A stretch of DNA of 64,000 nucleotides from Desulfovibrio sp. (GCA_030145055.1 JAQYWK010000004.1:572701-636700); one strand, 5' to 3'. Counted from the stretch's first letter, positions 9,648-20,629 are shown. Program-made: numbers and translations. The notes: generated from the letters alone by a model not told the origin.

Positions 9648-11924
9648 TTAGAGCTGACGCCTTTCGCGCACCCAGCAGTTTCCTTCGATAGATTTGGCCC
9701 ACTTTTTAAGTGACGCGGCCTGTTCGCCTATTTCCAGCAGAGATTGATCGGGAGTGCAGTCCAGTATTGCAAGCGATACGGAGACTAATGGGAATTTAGC
9801 CGTTGTGCCGTCACGCCCTTTTCCTTCCATCCAGCCATTCGCTCTATCTTTTGGATTATAGCTGTTTTTCACAATTCGCTTGAAACATCGCGTGATTGCC
9901 AGACATATTCTCTCGGCTTTATCTGGTGAAATTACCTGTACGAAATCATCTCCGCCGATGTGCCCTATGAAATCAGTGGTTACATCAGAACCATATTTAA
10001 CCGTTGCCCATGATATTATGCGGCTGATGAGCAAGATTATTTTGTCTCCGCCCTTGAAACCGTAAGTGTCGTTGTACACTTTGAAATTGTCGAGATCGGC
10101 GTAGATAATGGAATAGTTTTCTTTGGCTTTCATGCGCCGTTCAATTTCTTTTTCTATTCCTAGATTACCGGGTAGTCCTGTTAGTGGGTTTGTTCCTTTT
10201 GCCATTTCAACTTGAACATGCGCTAAAGTGTCGAGTAATTTTTGCACTGAAACTACGCCGAATAATTTATCTTCCTTGGTAATGATTATGTCGTCGTAGG
10301 CTTTTTTCCTTTCTCTTGCCATAGCTTGCTTTGAGACGTTTTCTACCGATGTTTCGAGGTCTATGGTTAGCGGTGATTCGTCCATGACTGAGGCTATCGC
10401 TTTGTTAGAATAGAGCGCCACTCCGAACTTACCGGAAAGGTGTTTGTTTAAGCGATATTCCATAATCAGCCCGCACGGAACTTTGTTTTTGACTACAGCC
10501 ACACTACTGACGCCGTCTCCTTGCTCAAATATGTTTTGGACTACTGGCACGGGGGTATCCATTTCAACCGGACTTATTTTGTTGACCAGATTTTTTACAG
10601 GTATACCGCAGATATTCGTGTCAGTGCGGAGCTCTGGAGTTTTCTGAATATTCATTGCTTCTGGTGTTAGTTCAGGCTTGATTCGAGCAGGTCTGGCGAA
10701 GAAATATCCTTGTCCGAGATGAACGCCCATGTCGATCATTGCGACTGCCTGTGACTGTGTTTCTATCCCCTCAACTAATAGCTTGCCGCCGATTTTTTCT
10801 GAAAAATCGGTGAATGTTTCAACTATTGCTCTGTTAACTTGACTCGTTTCGATATTGTCCACAAAAGATTTATCAAGCTTGATATAATCTGGTTTAATCT
10901 CCGCTATGGATGATAGCCCTGAATATCCGGTTCCGGCATCATCAATTGCGACCAGATATCCTTGGTTACGGTAATGATCGAGCGTTTTACGGAAAGTTTT
11001 AAAGTCCTTTACGCTATGTCTTTCTGTTATTTCAAAAACGATGTTTTCCGGTTTAAGACCCCACCTGTCTAATAGTATTTTAGTTTCGCCCGGTGAGAAA
11101 TTTGGATCAACAATAGTGCGGGGGTGAATGTTTAAAAACAGTTTTTGTTGTTGATCAAATTCACCGAAAGAGCTGATTGCAGATTCGCGACATATTCTTT
11201 CTAGCTGAAAAAGCTTTCCAATATTTTCTGCCATATCAAAGAGGGTGAGCGGTGAGCGGAAAGGTGAGTTGCGTGGTCCTCTTGCTAGGGCTTCCCAACC
11301 GTGGATTTTCTTGTCCGCAAGGTTCACTATAGGTTGATAGTGGCAGTTAACCCTGCTGTGTTTTATTATTTCGCAAAACTCTTTGCTGAGCTCAAGATTC
11401 GAAAGGTCCGCATTGTTTTGCGCCTCAAGGCGTGCTTCGCCGATGGCGGACAAAAAACCGGACCATAACTTATTATTTGTGTGCGAAGCGCGAAATGATG
11501 AGTGTCCGCTATTTAAGGTTATGGTGTTGCCAGTCAGACTGATTTGATCACTTTTTACTAAATTTTCAATGTTTACTTTAAACTGGTAAGCAAGTTCATC
11601 CAGTGCGAGTTTTTGGTGGCAATCATTGGGGTCGAGTAGAAAAAACTCACCAGCGTTAAACGAGAAAATATGGAATTCGTCATGTTGTAATCGGAGGTAA
11701 CCTTCGTTTTCAATCCCGACGCGAATTTGATTTTCAAGGGACGTAGCCCATTCACTTCCGTACATTTCAAATAGAGTAGGGAAATCTTGGATTGCAAAAT
11801 ATAGAATATTAAGACTGCCCACATTTTGAATCAAGCTCCCTATTCCTGGACCTTCGAAAAAATCTCGGTTTCTGTCAGAAGGGAAATTGAAGTAATCAGA
11901 TTTTTTCTTGATAAGTTGTAGCAT
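9648..11924 (-). CDS. EAL-CBS-GGDEF c-di-GMP signalling protein with degenerate N-terminal GGDEF-like segment
   Basis: EALARG, EITER, DDAGTGYSGL, KLDKSFV, VEGIETQ (EAL); HIGGDDFVQV (GGDEF); paired CBS-like region between. Confidence 0.9.
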   Translation of the reverse strand: MLQLIKKKSDYFNFPSDRNRDFFEGPGIGSLIQNVGSLNILYFAIQDFPTLFEMYGSEWATSLENQIRVGIENEGYLRLQHDEFHIFSFNAGEFFLLDPNDCHQKLALDELAYQFKVNIENLVKSDQISLTGNTITLNSGHSSFRASHTNNKLWSGFLSAIGEARLEAQNNADLSNLELSKEFCEIIKHSRVNCHYQPIVNLADKKIHGWEALARGPRNSPFRSPLTLFDMAENIGKLFQLERICRESAISSFGEFDQQQKLFLNIHPRTIVDPNFSPGETKILLDRWGLKPENIVFEITERHSVKDFKTFRKTLDHYRNQGYLVAIDDAGTGYSGLSSIAEIKPDYIKLDKSFVDNIETSQVNRAIVETFTDFSEKIGGKLLVEGIETQSQAVAMIDMGVHLGQGYFFARPARIKPELTPEAMNIQKTPELRTDTNICGIPVKNLVNKISPVEMDTPVPVVQNIFEQGDGVSSVAVVKNKVPCGLIMEYRLNKHLSGKFGVALYSNKAIASVMDESPLTIDLETSVENVSKQAMARERKKAYDDIIITKEDKLFGVVSVQKLLDTLAHVQVEMAKGTNPLTGLPGNLGIEKEIERRMKAKENYSIIYADLDNFKVYNDTYGFKGGDKIILLISRIISWATVKYGSDVTTDFIGHIGGDDFVQVISPDKAERICLAITRCFKRIVKNSYNPKDRANGWMEGKGRDGTTAKFPLVSVSLAILDCTPDQSLLEIGEQAASLKKWAKSIEGNCWVRERRQL

Positions 11925-12146
11925 GAGATAGAATCTCCATTATATGGTATAGAAACCGTGTATGAACGTTCAAAGCCGGACTTTCGCGTCTGATTTTCGG
12001 GAGACTACATTTAATAATTATTCGGATGTTACTTCTTCGTTACATTTTGTTTAAGATTCTGAGCTGGTTTGAATATTATAAGTATCTGGAATGTTGAACT
12101 CGATTCATGTAATCAGCGTGTATATATATGTTAGGAGGTAAGACGT

Positions 12147-13250
12147 TTGAATGATGAATCTTTAAGAGTTCTAATTGTTTCTCAAGATTTTAAGCATATA
12201 GGCGGCGTGGTTGAGACTGCGCAATTGCTGCTTTCAAAATTCACGGGAAAGATAGACGTATCACATGGCGCGCTGGGGCGCAGAGTCGGGCAGGTGGGCG
12301 CTAGGGCATACGTTCAGCCTTTACTTGATATGTTTAATCTTTTTAAATTGACTCGGAAAGAGAGCTTTGATGTCATTCATGTAAATCCATCCTTCAAAGT
12401 TCGCTCGTTTGTGAAAGAATTCTTTGTTTTTATGCTTTTTTGCACGCTCGGATATTCTGGTAAGATCTTGCTATTCTTTCACGGCTGGGATCCAGTCTTT
12501 TTGCAAAAACTAACTTCAAATATTATTGGCAGAAAGTTCCTATTATTCATGTTTAAGCGCGCAGGTATAATAGTTGTACTATCTAGTAAGTACCGTAGAT
12601 CGCTTATTGATTTAGGGGTTGAGGAAGATAAAGTCGTCGTGCTTACCACAATGTATAACAAGGCGGATGTTCCGAATAACCATGAAGATATAACCGCTCG
12701 TAATTCAATTTTATTTCTTTCAAGGATTGTTCGTAAAAAGGGCGTTTTCGAACTTGTTGAAGCTTTTGAAGATCTGCGCAAACGGCATGGAAACTTGCAC
12801 TTGATTATGGCTGGAGATGGCCCAGATATGAGTTTGCTTGAAGAATTAGTAAAGGTGAAAAAAATAGAAAACATATCTTTTCCGGGTTATATAAAAGGGG
12901 CTGAGAAGCGTAGGGCTTTTGAAGAATCATCAATTTTTATTCTCCCCACTTTTTTTTCTGAGGGTTGTCCTGTTTCGCTTCTTGAAGCTATGGCGGCGGG
13001 TCTTGTGCCAGTTGTTCCTCTTTCTGGCGGCATTGCGGATATTGTAAAGCCTGACGAAACTGCAATTATACTTGAAACTGTTACGGAAAGCAGTATCGTT
13101 TCCGCAATAGATGGATTAATTGGTGATCCTGAACGCATGAAATTAATTTCAAAAAATGTTGAAATTTACGCCAAAGATAATTTTGAATCAGATAAGGTAT
13201 GTGACCGTATTTTAGATTTATACAAACAGATCAAGAGCAAGGTTCAATGA
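12147..13250 (+). CDS. GT4-type glycosyltransferase
   Basis: SILFLSRIVRKKGVFELVEAF, FSEGCPVSLLEAMAAGLVPVVP. Confidence 0.9.
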   Translation: MNDESLRVLIVSQDFKHIGGVVETAQLLLSKFTGKIDVSHGALGRRVGQVGARAYVQPLLDMFNLFKLTRKESFDVIHVNPSFKVRSFVKEFFVFMLFCTLGYSGKILLFFHGWDPVFLQKLTSNIIGRKFLLFMFKRAGIIVVLSSKYRRSLIDLGVEEDKVVVLTTMYNKADVPNNHEDITARNSILFLSRIVRKKGVFELVEAFEDLRKRHGNLHLIMAGDGPDMSLLEELVKVKKIENISFPGYIKGAEKRRAFEESSIFILPTFFSEGCPVSLLEAMAAGLVPVVPLSGGIADIVKPDETAIILETVTESSIVSAIDGLIGDPERMKLISKNVEIYAKDNFESDKVCDRILDLYKQIKSKVQ

Positions 13251-14503
13251 CCTTTTTACTCTCACTATTCTTCTTTTTGCGCCCGATCATGTTTATCGAC
13301 ATTGGTTGGCTTATTTTCGGTTTGAATATAACCGAATTTTTTGCTGTTTTTGCTACCTTTATTTTGATCGGTGCTTTTGTTCTGCGCGTAGTAATATCTA
13401 AAAAGCTCAATATTTCTGTAGTAGATTTTTTTATAATGTTCTTCATCATTTGGTGTTTCTTTATATTTGTACTCTACATAGATAAATCAAACATAAAAGA
13501 TGTAGCAAAATTCACAATACCATTTTTTACTTACATAGTGATGAAGAATGTTATTACTCAGCGAAAGCAATACACCAGACTTGTGTTGCTTATGATTTAT
13601 GGTTTTTTCATACCTGTCTGTGCCAGTGCCGTACTTATCTCACAAGGTTTGGGGCTGGATAAGGTTTTATATTGGACAGGTCTTCATCGCTACCAAGGTG
13701 TTTATGTAAATCCGCATAACCTGGGTCATTGTATGGCTTTTTTGCTCATGCTGATGGTTATATATACTATCGTGTGCTCAATGGATCCCACCATTAAGCC
13801 ACTACGTCAGCGCAAGGCACTTTTTTTATTTTTTATAATATTAGGAACGCTCGCATTATATTGTTTGTATAAGAGTTATGTGCGTACTTCTTTGCTCGGA
13901 ATGTTCATTTTTGTTTACTATTACCTCTTTAAAAAAAACAAACGGTTGCTCATAGTTCTTACCGGAATTCTCGGGATTCTGGGGATGGTGTTTGCGGCTA
14001 TTTTATATACAATTTTCTTTGATATGGTAGACTCTGCAAAGGGGCGTGATAAAGCGGAAAACTTTGGTTCTGGGCGACCTTATATCTGGAAACACAATCT
14101 TAATGAGTTCTCGAAACTTCCTCTGGATGGAATGCTTGCAGGGGTTGGTGTTGGTAATAGAAAGACTCATGACAGTAAGTCTGTAGGTGGTGGTGATGTT
14201 TGGAATAGCCACAACGATTTCCTTGAAGTTATGATGCAGACTGGGATTATTGGACTTCTTATTTATCTTGGTATGCAGATATGTATTTTTCGAAAGATAC
14301 GACAACTTGAGGGTAAGGAAAAATACGTTTTCCTTGCCCTGTTCCTCACTGTTAATTTTATGAATTTTGTTAGTAATAGTTATATTACCCGGTTTGGGCT
14401 GGGGCAGATTTATTATGCAGTGCTCGCGTATATTGAGTTGCCCATCTATAACTATAAAAAGGATTCAGATAAAAGTGAGGCTCGGGAATTTAACGAATAT
14501 TAA
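13247..14503 (+). CDS. O-antigen ligase/polymerase-like membrane protein
   Basis: multi-TM; GVGVGNRKTH...NSHNDFLEVMMQTGIIGLLIYL Wzy/WaaL motif; ATGA overlap with previous CDS. Confidence 0.85.
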   Translation: MTFLLSLFFFLRPIMFIDIGWLIFGLNITEFFAVFATFILIGAFVLRVVISKKLNISVVDFFIMFFIIWCFFIFVLYIDKSNIKDVAKFTIPFFTYIVMKNVITQRKQYTRLVLLMIYGFFIPVCASAVLISQGLGLDKVLYWTGLHRYQGVYVNPHNLGHCMAFLLMLMVIYTIVCSMDPTIKPLRQRKALFLFFIILGTLALYCLYKSYVRTSLLGMFIFVYYYLFKKNKRLLIVLTGILGILGMVFAAILYTIFFDMVDSAKGRDKAENFGSGRPYIWKHNLNEFSKLPLDGMLAGVGVGNRKTHDSKSVGGGDVWNSHNDFLEVMMQTGIIGLLIYLGMQICIFRKIRQLEGKEKYVFLALFLTVNFMNFVSNSYITRFGLGQIYYAVLAYIELPIYNYKKDSDKSEAREFNEY

Positions 14504-14506
14504 TAT

Positions 14507-16504
14507 GTGCCATCCACAAGTAGGCGAGCGATGACTGTTGATAAAATTATATGGATTTTGAATAGGCTAAAGGCAATGGGGCCTAAGGAAATTCTGTACC
14601 GTTTCGGTGACGAAGTTCGCTGTTTTGCTGAAAGCATCGGTTTCATGACCGCAAAAGTTGTTGCGCGCGCTGATTTGAGACGGACAGGTTCTTGCTGGCT
14701 ACCAATGGATGGGCTTGAATCGGACTCTGATCTCATTTTATCCTCGGCAGATCAGATTTTGAACGAAGGAATGAATCTCTTTGCTCTTGGTAATAAGGTT
14801 TCATGCGTGACACCTGAATGGAACCGAGATCCATCTACAGGTAAGCTCTGTCCGCTTAGTTTTGGTAAAAAATTAAAATTCAAAGATCAGTCCATTTGCG
14901 GTGATGTAAAATACCTGTGGGAGCTTTCAAGATTTTTACAGATTGTACCTCTTGCCCGTGCGTATCAAATTTCTGAGGATGATAAATATCTGCGGTCCGT
15001 CAGGGTAATGGTTGAATCTTGGCTTGATGAATGTCCTTATATGATGGGCGTTAATTGGAGTAGTTCTTTAGAGATTGGAATAAGGCTTATTAACTGGAAC
15101 ATTGCTTGGCAGTATATCGGCGGGGTGAATTCTCCAATATTTGACGGGAAGGATGGCAAGCTTTTCCAAACCCGCTGGCTCGATTCTATTTATCAGCATA
15201 TCCACTTCATTGACGGTTGGTATTCTAAAGGTTCGTCAGCTAATAATCATTTGATAGGTGAGGCCGCCGGTGTTTTTACTTCCTGCAAAACATGGCCGTT
15301 TTGGGAGGAATGCGAAAAGTGGGAAACTACTGCGTTAAATATTCTTGAGACTGAATCCAGTGCGCAGGTTTTTGACGATGGAGTTGATCGGGAACAGACA
15401 ACTTCGTATCAGCAATTTGTAATTGATTTTTTATTGCTATCGTATTTAGCAGATAAGAATAATTTTTCTCACAAATATTTCAAAACGATTGAAAAGATGA
15501 TCGGCTTTCTAAGCTCGCTCATGGATGTTTCAGGCAACGTTCCTATGATAGGTGACGCGGATGATGGCCTGGTAACGGGACTGGGAATGTACGATGGATT
15601 CCATCCCTTTAAATCTCTGATTGCAACAGGTGGGATTCTGTTTTCTCGGGACGATTTTCTGCAAAAAACAGACGGATGCGATCTGAAATCTGTGAGTCTT
15701 TTGGGGCGCGTTTCAGAGTATTCGCCGCAATGTGGAACTAAAACTCCACTTACCAGCCGTGAGTATAGTCGTGGTGGATATTTTATTCTCGGCGATAATT
15801 TTGGTACTGAATCAGAACTATTTATCGTAGCTGATGCCGGGCCTCTCGGGTATGGCGCATTAGCTGCTCACGGACATGCGGACGCTTTGTCTATTTATAT
15901 GTCGCTTGCCGGGCGTGAATTTCTCGTTGATCCGGGTACTTATGTTTACAATGGGAATCGTAAGTGGCGTGATTATTTCCGCGGGACATCTGCGCATAAT
16001 ACAGTGCGTGTGGATGGTTTGAATCAGAGTGAGATAGGTGGCCGTTTTCTATGGAAAAATCATGCCGAGGCCGAAGGGGCTGTTCATTTTGACCGCGATG
16101 TTGAAACTTTCCGTGGCAAGCATAATGGCTATGAGCGGTTAAGTGATCCCGTAACTCATGAGAGAGCTGTTTCCCTTGATAAACTTGGTAAACGGATAGT
16201 TGTACAGGATCATTTGCGATGTAAAGGATCACATTCAGTTGAGCAGTTCTGGCATTTCAGTGAAGATTGCACCGTTGTTTTTGATGGTCCACATAAAATT
16301 GTCATCACCAATTCAGGTGTTTCGATAGAAATGCATTTTGGTGAAGCAGTTTCCTTGCAGATGCTTAAAGGAGAGGTTACTCCTCCATTTGGTTGTGTGT
16401 CCCGCAGGTTCGGCGTAAAGGTACCAAGTGTAACAATTATTGCTGAAGTTTATATTGAAGGTGATTCTTGTTTGATTGCGGAAATCGTTTATGGACGGGT
16501 TTAA
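14507..16504 (+). CDS. heparinase II/III family protein (no obvious signal peptide)
   Basis: GSSANNHLIGEAAG; HGHADALSIYMSLAGREFLVDPGTYVYNG; GTG start, alternative ATG at 14531. Confidence 0.88.
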   Translation: MPSTSRRAMTVDKIIWILNRLKAMGPKEILYRFGDEVRCFAESIGFMTAKVVARADLRRTGSCWLPMDGLESDSDLILSSADQILNEGMNLFALGNKVSCVTPEWNRDPSTGKLCPLSFGKKLKFKDQSICGDVKYLWELSRFLQIVPLARAYQISEDDKYLRSVRVMVESWLDECPYMMGVNWSSSLEIGIRLINWNIAWQYIGGVNSPIFDGKDGKLFQTRWLDSIYQHIHFIDGWYSKGSSANNHLIGEAAGVFTSCKTWPFWEECEKWETTALNILETESSAQVFDDGVDREQTTSYQQFVIDFLLLSYLADKNNFSHKYFKTIEKMIGFLSSLMDVSGNVPMIGDADDGLVTGLGMYDGFHPFKSLIATGGILFSRDDFLQKTDGCDLKSVSLLGRVSEYSPQCGTKTPLTSREYSRGGYFILGDNFGTESELFIVADAGPLGYGALAAHGHADALSIYMSLAGREFLVDPGTYVYNGNRKWRDYFRGTSAHNTVRVDGLNQSEIGGRFLWKNHAEAEGAVHFDRDVETFRGKHNGYERLSDPVTHERAVSLDKLGKRIVVQDHLRCKGSHSVEQFWHFSEDCTVVFDGPHKIVITNSGVSIEMHFGEAVSLQMLKGEVTPPFGCVSRRFGVKVPSVTIIAEVYIEGDSCLIAEIVYGRV

Positions 16505-16628
16505 AACATAAGTATTTGTTGTTTCTGATTAAAGTTTTTTTTGATATGTATTAGTTCAACAATTGAAGTATATTATGTTGAAAGATATTTACACTAGTAA
16601 AGGCCGGAACCTAGGGAGTAATATATAA

Positions 16629-18140
16629 GTGACCGCTCTTGTTTCTTTTATATCTGCTGTGGCAGCTTGGATCGTTTTATATTTTGATTCATTTCCAGCT
16701 TTGATAAGACGCTGGAGTAATGACGATTATTCCTATTGCTGGCTTGTTGTGCCGCTTGCAATATATGTTGCGTGGCAGAGAAAAGATATGCTCCCGAAGG
16801 CTCCCAAATCTTCACTCAAGACTGGTTATTTGGCACTACTTGGAGTTGTTACATTTTTCTTTTTAGGAAAAATAGCGTCAATTGATGCTCTTGTATTCGT
16901 TTCCATGTGGTTATCCATAGTCGCCTTAGTTCTGTTTGCGTTCGGCCTACGGTCAATGAAGGCTCTCTTTTTTCCTTTGCTTGTTTTAGCTTTCGCAATT
17001 CCTCCGCCACCTTTTATTAATCGTATGCTGACTTTTAAATTGCGTCTTCTCTCTTCAGATTTTTCTGTGCGTATGATGCAGTTCATTGATATTCCGGTTT
17101 ACAGAGAAGGTAACGTCATTGATCTGGGTATGATAAAGCTTCATGTTGTTGACGCATGTAGCGGACTACGCTTTTTATTTCCAACGATCTTGCTAGGTAT
17201 TCTCATCGGTTACTGGTTTAGCAACCGTGGTTGGCAGCGGTTTGTTGTTTTTTTAGCGACTGTTCCTACAGCTATTCTAACCAACGCTTTGCGTATTGCT
17301 ATTGTCGGATATATTGCACGTAATGTTTCAGTTGAAACTGCAGAGAATTTTTTCCATGATGCTTCTGGAATGGTAATTTACCTTCTTTCAATTGCGCTGC
17401 TTGTAATTCTCAGCTTAGTATTGAATCTTTTCGGTTCAAAGGAACCTGTTCGGTATTCAGAAGCACCTTCTCAATTATATAGTAAAACTAAATCCAGACC
17501 AGCTCTACATATCTTTATTATGGCAATTTTGCTTGCTGGTGTTTTTATTCTAAACGGTAAATTTTTGTCTACAAGGATCATTCCTGAACGGACTAATTTT
17601 GATAATTTTCCAATGCAGTTTGGAGAATTTGAGGGAGAGAGACAGTATTTTGATGATAATATACTCAAGTCTCTAGGAGCTGATGATTACCTTTCGGGGT
17701 TTTTTGTGGATAGAAAATCCGGCAGGAAAATTTTTGTCCTAGCATCTTACTATAATTATCAAGAACCTCAGCGGGCGGCTCATAATCCTGTAAGCTGCCT
17801 TCTTGGTGGTGGCGGGTGGGATTTATCTTCGTCTAAAGATCTTCCTGCTGATCCTGCTGCGGGAAGAAAGTTTAAGATGCGAAGGTTGATTCTTGAGAAG
17901 CCCGGAGCCAAGTTGCTTGCCCTGTACTGGTTTCAGCAGAGAGGGCGTATAGTGACAGACGAATATCTGAATAAAGTATATCTTGCACTGGACGCCGTGC
18001 AAAAGCATCGTACGGATGGTGCGCTTGTTCGTCTTGAGATTCTTTTAAATAAAGATGAAACTGTTGAGCATGCACAAAAGGTTATGAATTCATTCATTAG
18101 TAATTTTTCTATGATTTTAGATCCATATATTCCAAATTAA
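16629..18140 (+). CDS. exosortase fused to EpsI-like C-terminal domain
   Basis: multi-TM; catalytic-type residues in VVDACSGLRFLFP (Cys), TNALRIAIVG (Arg), FFHDASGMVIY (His); C-terminal NPVSCLLGGGGW EpsI-like. Confidence 0.9.
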   Translation: MTALVSFISAVAAWIVLYFDSFPALIRRWSNDDYSYCWLVVPLAIYVAWQRKDMLPKAPKSSLKTGYLALLGVVTFFFLGKIASIDALVFVSMWLSIVALVLFAFGLRSMKALFFPLLVLAFAIPPPPFINRMLTFKLRLLSSDFSVRMMQFIDIPVYREGNVIDLGMIKLHVVDACSGLRFLFPTILLGILIGYWFSNRGWQRFVVFLATVPTAILTNALRIAIVGYIARNVSVETAENFFHDASGMVIYLLSIALLVILSLVLNLFGSKEPVRYSEAPSQLYSKTKSRPALHIFIMAILLAGVFILNGKFLSTRIIPERTNFDNFPMQFGEFEGERQYFDDNILKSLGADDYLSGFFVDRKSGRKIFVLASYYNYQEPQRAAHNPVSCLLGGGGWDLSSSKDLPADPAAGRKFKMRRLILEKPGAKLLALYWFQQRGRIVTDEYLNKVYLALDAVQKHRTDGALVRLEILLNKDETVEHAQKVMNSFISNFSMILDPYIPN

Positions 18141-18194
18141 AAAGTGTTTGTAATTTTGAAGTGTCTTAGAAGAAAATAAATTCAGAGGATAAAA

Positions 18195-20570
18195 ATGCGG
18201 AAATATATAATTCCACTAATGATAATAGTCTTCATATTGGGTGCTTTTACCGGATGTGAGAAAAGGCGTGACGATTTTTATAATAAAGCTGTGGAATACT
18301 ATAATCAGAAGAAATTCACCGAATCCAGACTTGAGCTGAAAAATGCCCTCTCCATTGATCCTGAATGTGGTGAGTGTAGACTTCTTTTCGGAAAGCTTGC
18401 TTTGGAAGAAGGTAATTTTCAGAGCGCGTTTATAAATTTCAAGTATGCTACTGATTTTGCACCTGATCTACTTGAAGCAAAGGTTGAAATGAGTAAGCTT
18501 TATCTGCTTGCTCGTGAATATGATAGTGCCGGAGATATGGCTAGAAAGGTTCTTAATGTTGATTCTTCTAACATTGAGGCTCGTCTGGTTCTAGCAGCAG
18601 TTCTTATGGATGGGGGAAAATATTTGGAAGCTGAACGCAATCTAGGTGTTGCTCTCGCTGAGAATCCCGATAATCCGAATGTATATCTTTCCCTGAGCAA
18701 CCTATATTATGATCAGGGGGAGAAGGAAAAAGCTGAGTCAGTTTTAGTTGATGGAATTGCAAAGATACCATCTAACACTTCATTATTAATGAAAATATCT
18801 GTTCTATACAGAGAGATGGATAAGCCTGATAAGGTTGAATTCTATGTTCAGAAACTCCTTAAAGCTGGAAATGAAGAACCGCGGTTTGTCCTTTTTGCTG
18901 CGGAGTCTTATTCTGCAATAGGTAACTCTGCTAAAGCAGATGAACTCATGTCAGGCCTTGTAAGTAGGTTCCCTGATAAAGATGATTATCGTGTTTTATA
19001 CGCCAGACTCTTAGCTTCACTTAAAAAGCATGATCAGGCGATTAGTTCTCTTAAAGATGGGTTGCTGGTTAATAATGATTCGCTCCAACTTCGTTCGGCA
19101 TTATCCGGTATTTATATTTCTCAGGGGCAACAAGCTGAGGCTATTAAAATACTTCTTGTTGGAGCAGAAATAGACGCTGAAGGCGCAGATAATGTTGCTT
19201 ATAGGAAAAAGCTTGCGACCCTGTATCTCGATATGAATGAATCAAATCATGCTTTAGAACAGCTTGATCTTGTTATAGAACGTAATCCCAAAGATGCAGA
19301 AGCTCATTATCTCAGAGGGCAGATATATCTCCTCGGAGGTAAGGGGCAGCAGGCTGTTTCTGAATTCAGACAGGTTCTTCGTGATAACCCGGAGAGTGCG
19401 CCGGGATACGTGCTGCTTGCTAAAGCTCATATTGCTAATGATGAGATTAGTATTGCTATAGAAAATTTGAAGAAAGCAATATTACTCGATCCCGGGTATA
19501 GGATTGCTCGTGAGACGCTCATAAACGCATATCTTGATCGGAAGGACTGGCAACAGGCCATTTTGGAATTGCAGCGTTTAAAAGAAAAGCGTCCGGATGA
19601 TATTAATATCAGGTCCGCCATTGGAGATGTTTATGCGATTAAGGGAGATTTAAATCTTGCCAAATTGACCTTTACTAACCTGGCAAACAAATTCAAAGAA
19701 TCACCCATTGGATATTTGAAATTGGCAGAGTTAGCGGAGAATGAAGGCAATAAAAGCCTAGTTCAAAAATATTATGCTGCAGCTCTGAAAAGATCTCCTG
19801 ATTCTTTAGTCGCAATTCAAGGCATGGTTGGAGCTTTGCTTGCACAGAATAAATATACTTCAGCGATAAATTTTTGCAATAAATTGTTGGCAAAATATCC
19901 TGGTAATGCCCGTGTATTTGAATTGAAGGGGGGAGTTTACAGTCGCAGAGATGATTTTAAAAATGCCGAGGAAAATTATTTCCGTGCTACGGAACTTGCT
20001 CCAGATTGGATGCTTCCATATATGCGTATCGGAGATTTATATGTATCAACGGGTAAGACCGCCAAGGGTATTGTTAAGTTTTCCAAAGTTGTAAAAAAAG
20101 ATGAAGCAAACCCTGCTCCACGTTTTATTCTTGGATTGCTTTATGAGCAGAAGGGTGATTTTAAGAAAGCTAGAGAGGCCTATTCTGTCATTTTAGAAAA
20201 GGATCCCGGATTTCAGCTTGCTGCCAATAACCTAGCATACCTTCTTGCAACGCAGTTTGCAGACAACAGTGCGGATATGGATGAGGCCTTGAAATTTGCT
20301 AAGATAGCCGCAAGCAGTCAGAGTCCTGAATCGCTTGATACATTGGGATACATTTTTTATTTGAAAGGGGAGTATGAGCAGGCTTTGCATGCACTTAATA
20401 CCGCACTTCAGATTGTTCCTGAATTTACCGCTGCGCAATTTCATAAGGCTCTCGTGTATGTGAGGCGTGGGGATGCTGTCGCAGGTAGAAAGATCTTAAA
20501 GAAGATGCTGAAAACTCAGGATGACTTCCCTGAAAGGAAAGATGCTGAGAAGCTCCTTTCAAAGTTATAA
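18195..20570 (+). CDS. PEP-CTERM/exosortase-system TPR lipoprotein (PrsT-like)
   Basis: lipobox LGAFTGC; many TPR repeats; next to exosortase. Confidence 0.87.
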   Translation: MRKYIIPLMIIVFILGAFTGCEKRRDDFYNKAVEYYNQKKFTESRLELKNALSIDPECGECRLLFGKLALEEGNFQSAFINFKYATDFAPDLLEAKVEMSKLYLLAREYDSAGDMARKVLNVDSSNIEARLVLAAVLMDGGKYLEAERNLGVALAENPDNPNVYLSLSNLYYDQGEKEKAESVLVDGIAKIPSNTSLLMKISVLYREMDKPDKVEFYVQKLLKAGNEEPRFVLFAAESYSAIGNSAKADELMSGLVSRFPDKDDYRVLYARLLASLKKHDQAISSLKDGLLVNNDSLQLRSALSGIYISQGQQAEAIKILLVGAEIDAEGADNVAYRKKLATLYLDMNESNHALEQLDLVIERNPKDAEAHYLRGQIYLLGGKGQQAVSEFRQVLRDNPESAPGYVLLAKAHIANDEISIAIENLKKAILLDPGYRIARETLINAYLDRKDWQQAILELQRLKEKRPDDINIRSAIGDVYAIKGDLNLAKLTFTNLANKFKESPIGYLKLAELAENEGNKSLVQKYYAAALKRSPDSLVAIQGMVGALLAQNKYTSAINFCNKLLAKYPGNARVFELKGGVYSRRDDFKNAEENYFRATELAPDWMLPYMRIGDLYVSTGKTAKGIVKFSKVVKKDEANPAPRFILGLLYEQKGDFKKAREAYSVILEKDPGFQLAANNLAYLLATQFADNSADMDEALKFAKIAASSQSPESLDTLGYIFYLKGEYEQALHALNTALQIVPEFTAAQFHKALVYVRRGDAVAGRKILKKMLKTQDDFPERKDAEKLLSKL

Positions 20571-20594
20571 TTTTGTTTTATTTCTGTGTTTGTG

Positions 20595-20629
20595 AGGGGA
20601 GGTTGCATATTGCATCCTCCCCTTTTTTT
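20595..20629 (+). terminator. intrinsic terminator
   Basis: GGGGAGG-TTGCA-TAT-TGCAT-CCTCCCC followed by T7. Confidence 0.85.
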
